Shown in pieces: positions 58,369-64,000 of a stretch of DNA of 64,000 nt. Both the position numbers and the translations under genes were made by a program. The DNA comes from Obelidium mucronatum (Eukaryota; Chytridiomycota; Chytridiomycetes; Chytridiales; Chytriomycetaceae). The notes under the pieces are model-generated. The model was given only the letters and a program-made list of their open reading frames with translations. It was not told the DNA's origin and did no database searches. The stretch covers positions 1 through 64,000 of the forward strand of contig JAIVFH010000066.1 of the NCBI GenBank assembly GCA_025765595.1. Direction: 5' to 3'. Each line of letters opens with the position of its first letter. The stretch's first letter is position 1.

Positions 58369-59058
58369 TCATTTATTTTGATTGAACGCGTTTTGGAACA
58401 GCAGGGTTGCAGCCGTGTTCACGAGCAGCACGCGCGAATAGAAGTAGTGCAGGTGGAGCACCAGCGGCGACACGCTGCGGTCGCTCGGGATGCTCAGACT
58501 GGAGCCGAAGAGGATCGCGCAGTTTGCCCGGTCAACGGCCAGCCACGTGGCGCCGCAGAACGGCACGCCGGCGGCCTCCCACGTCAGCAGCACTTCGGCG
58601 CCGCACTCGCCGGACTCGCTGCGGGCCGCAACGGTCCACAGCGCCATGCGGCGGCCGACGGCAAAGTCGGTGGTGTTGTCAACGAAGACGTCTTTGCTCG
58701 ACTCCGCGCCGGCGTTCAGGCCCGCTGCGCGGATCAGCGCGCGCTCGAGCGCAAACACGGGCGACTGCGCGAATGCACGCGCGAGGTCATTGGCGTCTTT
58801 TTTGTTTTTGTGTTTGCTGACAAATCAGCAAGGAAAAGAAAAAGAAAAAGAAGAAAAACACTCACTGCGCACAGAAAGCGCAAACGGAATGCGCAGCGCA
58901 AACGCATCCGCCGCCACCCGCCGCGACGAACTCGAAGCCGCCGCCGGCGCCGAGTGTGCCGCCAGCAGCGACCCGCGCGGCACAGCCGCCAGCTGCGTCG
59001 TCAGCGCATACGTGGCTGCAACGCCGACGGCGCTGCCAACAATGAGTGTCTTGATCAT
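58369..59058 (-). CDS. Orphan protein with N-terminal membrane anchor
   Basis: Two exons; the 78-nt intron (about 58869-58792) joins SVRN to ANDLARAFAQSPVFALERAL. MIKTLIVGSAVGVAATYALT is a signal anchor or signal peptide. The following Ala/Ser-rich segment is GC-rich, unlike flanking genes. The body includes VFVDNTTDFAVGRRMALWTV and EAAGVPFCGATWLAVDRANC, then FGSSLSIPSDRSVSPLVLHL and HLHYFYSRVLLVNTAATLLF. It looks like a folded beta-rich domain of about 140 residues. I do not recognise the family. Located at a membrane or organelle is inferred from the N-terminus. Confidence 0.55.
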
Positions 59059-59292
59059 GCTGGTCTTTTTTCCGTCGATTGGATTTATGTACCAAATTAA
59101 TTTTTTTAGATAAAAACGTGGGACAACAATTGTGATCAAACGCGTGATGACAAATTGCTCAATTTCCAGTAATTTGTCGGTAATTTGTCACAGAAAAACA
59201 AAAAAAAAGACTGCTTTATTTATGAGTGTGAACCAATAAAAAAAAAATTAAAATTAAAATAAAAAAATAAAAACCAATGATATAGAGTCTCT

Positions 59293-61206
59293 TTACTTTA
59301 TAAGAGAGTGGCGCAGTGATTCAAGCTTCAGTACCATAGACGGTCGAGACTTCCCGCTATTCTCAGGATCATCCGTCAACACTCTTTCAAACCGACGAAG
59401 TGACTTTGGCAAGTGAACCCTATAAAAGGTGATTGAAAAAAGTGTAGAAACGTATTAGCCACAACAACAACAAAAAATAAGCGGGTACTGACTTTGTCGG
59501 GTTCAAATGATGCACAAACATCCATCCCATCAAAAACAACAACGCCGCCACCGTCACTAGAATAATCGACGTCAACACTACATCAAAATCCTCGATATTC
59601 TCATTTGTCAATTTTCGAGAAATCATTAGGAAAATCAAAATTGATCCATGTTGGATCAGATCCAAATACGCCACAAACTCCTCAGTCCATGGTCTACGCC
59701 ATGCCACTGCTGCCATTTCAATAAGCAATACAATACTTCCCGCCGTCATTTGATCGTCCGTTTCCTTGAACACAACCGTCGTTGAATGGAAAAGCATCAA
59801 AAAGAGGAGGTTGATGGACAACCAGACAAGGTTATCCTGTCTATATGGTTTATATAATGGCCAATACTTGTGATAGAATGCACTCGTCTTTTTTTTTTTT
59901 TTTTTTCGTTGTCAGTTTTCTCTAAACAAAAACACACACAAAAAAAAAAAACAATCCTTCCTTACCTTAATATCTCCCGTCACATTTGCACGTTGCAAAA
60001 ACATGACATTAATGAGCGGTGGAATCACACACCAACAGAGCAACCCCACAACAGAAGGCGTCAACAAATGAGCGAATTCAGATGATCCACATTTAATATG
60101 TGGGATCTCCTTTAAAAACTGAGCAGTAAATCCATTGCTGTTCATGACGATTCCACAACTAAAACATGATTTTTTTTTTCGGCAATCATTTAACCACAAG
60201 AATTAAAACAACAACCTCAATACAGATATCTTACTTGAAATAAATCAGCGTTCTCGAAACAAGCATCGGATACATTGGGAACGAACAGAAAATCAACCAA
60301 CTCTGAACAATCCGCCAATACTCCACATCAGGGACTTCAAACAACTTCCTAAACGGATGCGCCCACGAGAACGGATACGGGTTCGCTTGGTTCCATTGAA
60401 TCGGGGGGTCTGCCCGCAGGTGCTTGTATTTCTGTCGCAACAGGGAAATCCCAAATGACACTGTGAGGAGAACAAGGAGGACAAAGAAGGGACTAATGAG
60501 CCAGAGGCCTTGTTGGATTCCGTAGGGAACGCGAGTGATGCAGTCGAGGCGGAAGTATGTCAAATCCAGATTGAAGAGGGCAGAGACGAATAGGATTTTG
60601 GCGGTTGTTTTTGGCCAGATGGTTCGTGTTCTTCTAGTCAAATCGAGAATCTGTTGTTGTTTTTTTTTAATACTACCAAAAAAAAAAAAAAAGCAACACC
60701 AAATTTAAAACAAAAACCTGAAAGTAAACCAAAAGCGCCGCCCCCGCATCCGTTCCTTCCTCCATAATCGTCATGACAAGCGTCAACACCAACACCAAAC
60801 TCAAACAAATCAAAAACGCAATAAACATCAACACTGGCGCCCAAATCGGTCCACACTTTTGACACACCAAACTCGTATCCGCGTAATAATTCTCATCGCA
60901 TAATCCACACCGCGCACCCACATACCCTTCCTCACACACTCCGAGCGAAGGCGGACCACCCAGACACGCCTCGTGCGGCTCGCATTGGTAGAAGGAGTTG
61001 GAATCTTCATCTGATATGTAGAACCCGGGGAGCGGGATGGCTGTGTTGGAGCCGTTGAGGCAGGTTGTGCAAGGGTCGAGGTTGTGGTGGAAGTTGTATT
61101 CAATTATTTCCCAGGAGTGTTTCATGTCGTGGTCGCATTCGCAGCAGACGCCGTTGGCGGGGCAAGGGACGCATGTGTTTGTGACGTTGACGTAGCCTGT
61201 GTTTTT

Positions 61207-61265
<59 letters not shown>

Positions 61266-61655
61266 AACAAAAAGATGTGCAGTTTTTAGTGGTTGTTGGT
61301 TCATATCTTGATGCGAAAGTTTTAAATAAAAAAAAATCCCCGCCGTACCTGCTTGACAAATACACTCATTTTTGGACTTTGCAGCACCCGTCGTATAAGC
61401 ACCATGTGGACACAACTGACAATTCACCCCCGTTCCATCGTCAAACGTGAACCCGGGACACGCAATACACTGAGACTGGCCAATGCTTTTTTGAATATAC
61501 CCGGCAGGGCATCGAATGCACGATGTCATGCCCAGTTCGGATTGGTAGGTTCCAGGGGGGCAAGGGGTGCAAGTGGGGGCGTTTGTTGTGTTTGAGAAGG
61601 TGCCGATGGAGCAGGCGGCGCATACTTTTTGATTTTTTGTTTTTTTTTTTTGTTT

Positions 61656-61700
<45 letters not shown>

Positions 61701-63102
61701 ATTTTAATTTATATTTCTTGGGTGGGATGGGGGAAAAAGTGTTTTTATATATATATATATATACCTGCATCTGGTTGAGAGATGGGGTTTAGTCTCATTT
61801 GACCTGGCTTGCACGTTGCGCGGAGGACTTTTCTGTATCGAGCACGAGCGACATCTAATTGTGTCTTGTAGCCATTTGCCTTTTATAAAAAATTAGAAAT
61901 GAGGAAATACAGAACCAAGGTAAACAGAGATAGAAAGAGAGAGAAAGAGAGAAAGAGAGACAGACCATGAAAGAAAAAAAAAAAAAAAAGAATAGTTTTT
62001 TTTTTTTTTTTACCGAATAAAAGACACGGACATGCGACACGATACACCAGCTACCTTCCGCGAGGACAAGGTTCGAGTAGATTACCGTAGAGTTTGAGAC
62101 TTGCGCGGCTTCTTGTGTGACGATTGCACCTGATGCGGATTGGGTACCGTTTTTAACTGTGACTGAGCAGAAGCCTGGTTTATAGTTGTTTTTTTTTTTT
62201 TTTGAATGTAGTTGTATTTTTTTTTTGTGTTAGTAGTGTTTTTTGAGTTTTATAAATAATAAATCAGAGTGACACAAAAAAAAACAAAAATTGAGACAAT
62301 GAGTGGTTGATCTTATCAAGAAAAAAAAAATTTTTGGTGGTGGGGATGTGATGATTGGAGTTAAAGGGCCTTTTTAAAAAAAAAGACCCGTTTCTTTTTT
62401 GTATTTTGCTTTTCATGTTGATAGCCCATAGTATCGTGTAACCGCCTTGGGCAGAAGAAGGGCGCAACTAAAGACAAAGAAGAAAAAAGTACCCATTTCA
62501 GTTGGACAAGCATGTAGATTGGCGTCTATGGAAGGAAGGGTATTGGTTTTTTAAAAAAAAAAAAAAAAAACGATTCAAAGATGATGTGTAGTTTTTTTGT
62601 TGTGACATACGTGCAATCAAAACATTTCCGACGATTGCCACACCACCCAAAGAAAGGGCATAACTCGTCTGAATGGTGGCGCCGGAATAAATCAGATCAG
62701 GAGGCGCGATCACCCATTGAACGTCAAAGTTTTGAGGACATGGATCAGTGAGGGTGGAATTGATCCAGCAGTGGTTCTTTGAAAATTAATAATAGTTTGA
62801 GTTTTTTTTTTTTTCTTCGAGTAAGTTGTTGTTTGATCTGGCTTAACTGTATCGTCTCCGAGATGGTATCTCTTTTCGGCAGAATGTGCAGGTAGTTGGA
62901 CTGACGTAAATGTTTCAGTGGGGTCTTGAATCCAGGTGTGAAAGTGCTTGACGCGTTTTAGATCATCCCATTGCTGGGCAGTCAGGGAAGCTGTTGGCGC
63001 GTCGGTTACGATCAAAGGGACAGGATCAATGTCTGGGTGTTCTGGATGTGCAAACACGGCGCTGGGAAGAGCGGCGAGGGCCAGCGTATACCACGGTAGC
63101 AT
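59293..63102 (-). CDS. Large cysteine-rich receptor-like multi-pass membrane protein
   Basis: About eleven exons. Signal peptide MLPWYTLALAALPSAVFA. The extracellular part includes HCWINSTLTDPCPQNFDVQW and then a GCC2/GCC3 (ephrin-receptor-like) cysteine region: CAACSIGTFSNTTNAPTCTP, CPPGTYQSELGMTSCIRCPA, CIACPGFTFDDGTGVNCQLC and PCPANGVCCEC. EGYVGARCGLCDENYYADTS is EGF/laminin-like. The membrane part has about nine helices, for example APVLMFIAFLICLSLVLVLT, ISPFFVLLVLLTVSFGISLL, LIFCSFPMYPMLVSRTLIYF and VLTSIILVTVAALLFLMGW. A short basic tail ends LRHSLIK. The layout fits a family of orphan receptor-like proteins seen in unicellular opisthokonts. Ligand and coupling are unknown. Introns contain (GT)n, poly-T and other simple repeats. 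Confidence 0.75.
61207..61262 (+). repeat. (GT)n microsatellite in a receptor intron
   Basis: About 56 bp of pure GT dinucleotide within an intron of the receptor-like gene. It is the second long TG/GT tract of the window, both intronic. Confidence 0.9.
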
Positions 63103-63482
63103 GGCTTTGGTGGTGATTTTCAGCTTTCTGGTTTTATTTTATTTTTTTTCTTATTATTATTATTTTTTTTTCTTCTAATAAGCTGACAATTCTCCCCTTC
63201 CCCGATTCCCACCAAGTAGAGAATGAAGTCAGTGGCCGCGACCCGGCAGCCAAGGCCGAAAGAGCAGAACAAAACACGGTAGTTAACCGAAGATGGTGAC
63301 TCAGTATGAGCACCACGGCACCCTTCGATCCGCCGCTTACTGCTCAAACTGGTTTTTTTTCCAATGCACAATCAACCAATCATTGGCATTGTTTTTTGAG
63401 GGTTTTTTTGTGGGATTGCATTGTTCCTCCAGCAAAGTCCCAATTCAAGCAAGCACCAAGTTGTTGTTCCAGCGATACTTAA
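63103..63482. other. Divergent intergenic region, receptor / GAF-domain gene
   Basis: 380 bp between divergent starts. It has a T/TTA-rich block at 63135-63180 and otherwise no coding signal. Confidence 0.4.
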
Positions 63483-64000
63483 ATGATCACCGAGGAAGGC
63501 GTGCGTGCGTGGATCCGCGCTAATCCGGACGAGGCGGCGCGACTCGCCGCTGAGCTCGGGCTTGGAAGCGGCGCAGCAGTTGCAGCCAGCAGCGACACGC
63601 CCGTGACGCTGTCGGCCTCGCCGGCGCCGCGCTCGCCGCGACTCGCGCGGTCGCACTCGACGCGCGCGCCGGCGTCGCCCCGCGCGGCGGCGGCGAGCAA
63701 CAAAACGGGCGGCGTGGCTGCGGCCGACGTGCAAACACTGAAGACAGCAAAGCCAAAAGCGCTCAGCGCCCTCAAGTCAGGCTCGTTCCTCGACATCAAC
63801 CGCGCACTCAACCGCGCGTCGAGCGCCGCCTCGCTGCTGTCGCTGTCGCTCGAGTCGAGCAAGTTTGTGCGTCCGTCTGACGTGCACTACGAGATCTCGC
63901 GTGTGCTGTACTCGTCGCTCAACCTGAACACAATCATTAAACGCGTGCTGTCGTTTGCCGTGACTATTGGTACTATTCTATTCTTTCTTTTACTTTCTTT
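63483..64000 (+). CDS. GAF-domain protein, 5' part (possible cyclic nucleotide phosphodiesterase)
   Basis: The first exon (63483-63969) starts MITEEGVRAWIRANPDEAAR, continues with Ala/Ser/Arg-rich low complexity and reaches VHYEISRVLYSSLNLNTIIK and RVLSFAVTI before a gtacta donor. The LYSSLNLNTIIKRVL text resembles the first helix of a GAF domain, and the short N-terminal helix with WIRANP resembles PDE5/11-type N-termini. The rest lies outside the window, so enzyme type is undetermined. The exon is very GC-rich. Confidence 0.5.
   Translation, partial: MITEEGVRAWIRANPDEAARLAAELGLGSGAAVAASSDTPVTLSASPAPRSPRLARSHSTRAPASPRAAAASNKTGGVAAADVQTLKTAKPKALSALKSGSFLDINRALNRASSAASLLSLSLESSKFVRPSDVHYEISRVLYSSLNLNTIIKRVLSFAVTIGTILFFLLLS

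Overview
The window is nuclear DNA of a zoosporic (flagellated) fungus, most likely a chytrid. The evidence for this is inferential but consistent. Genes are densely packed and interrupted by many short GT-AG introns (39 to about 180 nt). Fungal markers include a class I histone deacetylase, a chitin-deacetylase-like protein, a HET-like protein and paired G-alpha genes. These sit beside RSPH9, a radial spoke protein found only in organisms with motile cilia. No operons, ribosome binding sites, CRISPR arrays or bacterial features are present. The assembly carries very long homopolymers (A, T and G runs).

Layout. 1-1425: the end of a tandem 5S rRNA array (two 707-bp units). 1483-10598: compact housekeeping block with a SAP30BP/HCNGP-like splicing/transcription factor, Mediator MED22, an atypical short-chain dehydrogenase, tRNA m7G methyltransferase TRM8, an SLC49/FLVCR-like transporter, a NIF3-like protein, a small secreted orphan and TFIIB. 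11612-15703: two tandem G-protein alpha subunits with matching introns. 15945-18371: secreted GH20 beta-N-acetylhexosaminidase. 18829-21688: RPD3/HDAC1-type deacetylase. 21877-25490 (minus): KIF-binding-protein homologue and CFIm25/NUDT21. 25553-29444: a small orphan, a Pep12/syntaxin-7-like SNARE and a WDR89-like protein.

29445-33513 is a chitin-deacetylase neighbourhood on the minus strand. It holds one apparently complete membrane-anchored CE4 gene, a short paralogue that keeps only a signal peptide and the membrane tail, and decayed remnants. 33889-41743: RSPH9, a PEX11-like protein with very large low-complexity insertions, a Gemin6-like protein and cytosolic Hsp90. 42213-44313: a Pro/Gly/Tyr-rich disordered orphan.

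44314-53753 is the accessory part of the window. It contains a tRNA-derived fragment, decayed coding fragments, a HET-like multi-exon gene, a glycosyltransferase-like gene, tRNA-Gly(UCC), and a gene with an 87-bp tandem repeat followed by a cytidine-deaminase-fold domain (HAE and PCxxC motifs). This is the best candidate for an undescribed conflict or self-recognition locus. From 54066 housekeeping resumes: beta-adaptin (with a shortened ear), a FUN14 protein with an EF-hand-like loop, an orphan, a large cysteine-rich multi-pass receptor-like protein, and the 5' end of a GAF-domain protein cut by the window edge.

Several gene pairs share very short intergenic spaces (62-90 bp divergent; 35-39 bp tandem or convergent). 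Nearly all introns and starts were inferred by reading splice signals and family similarity by eye.
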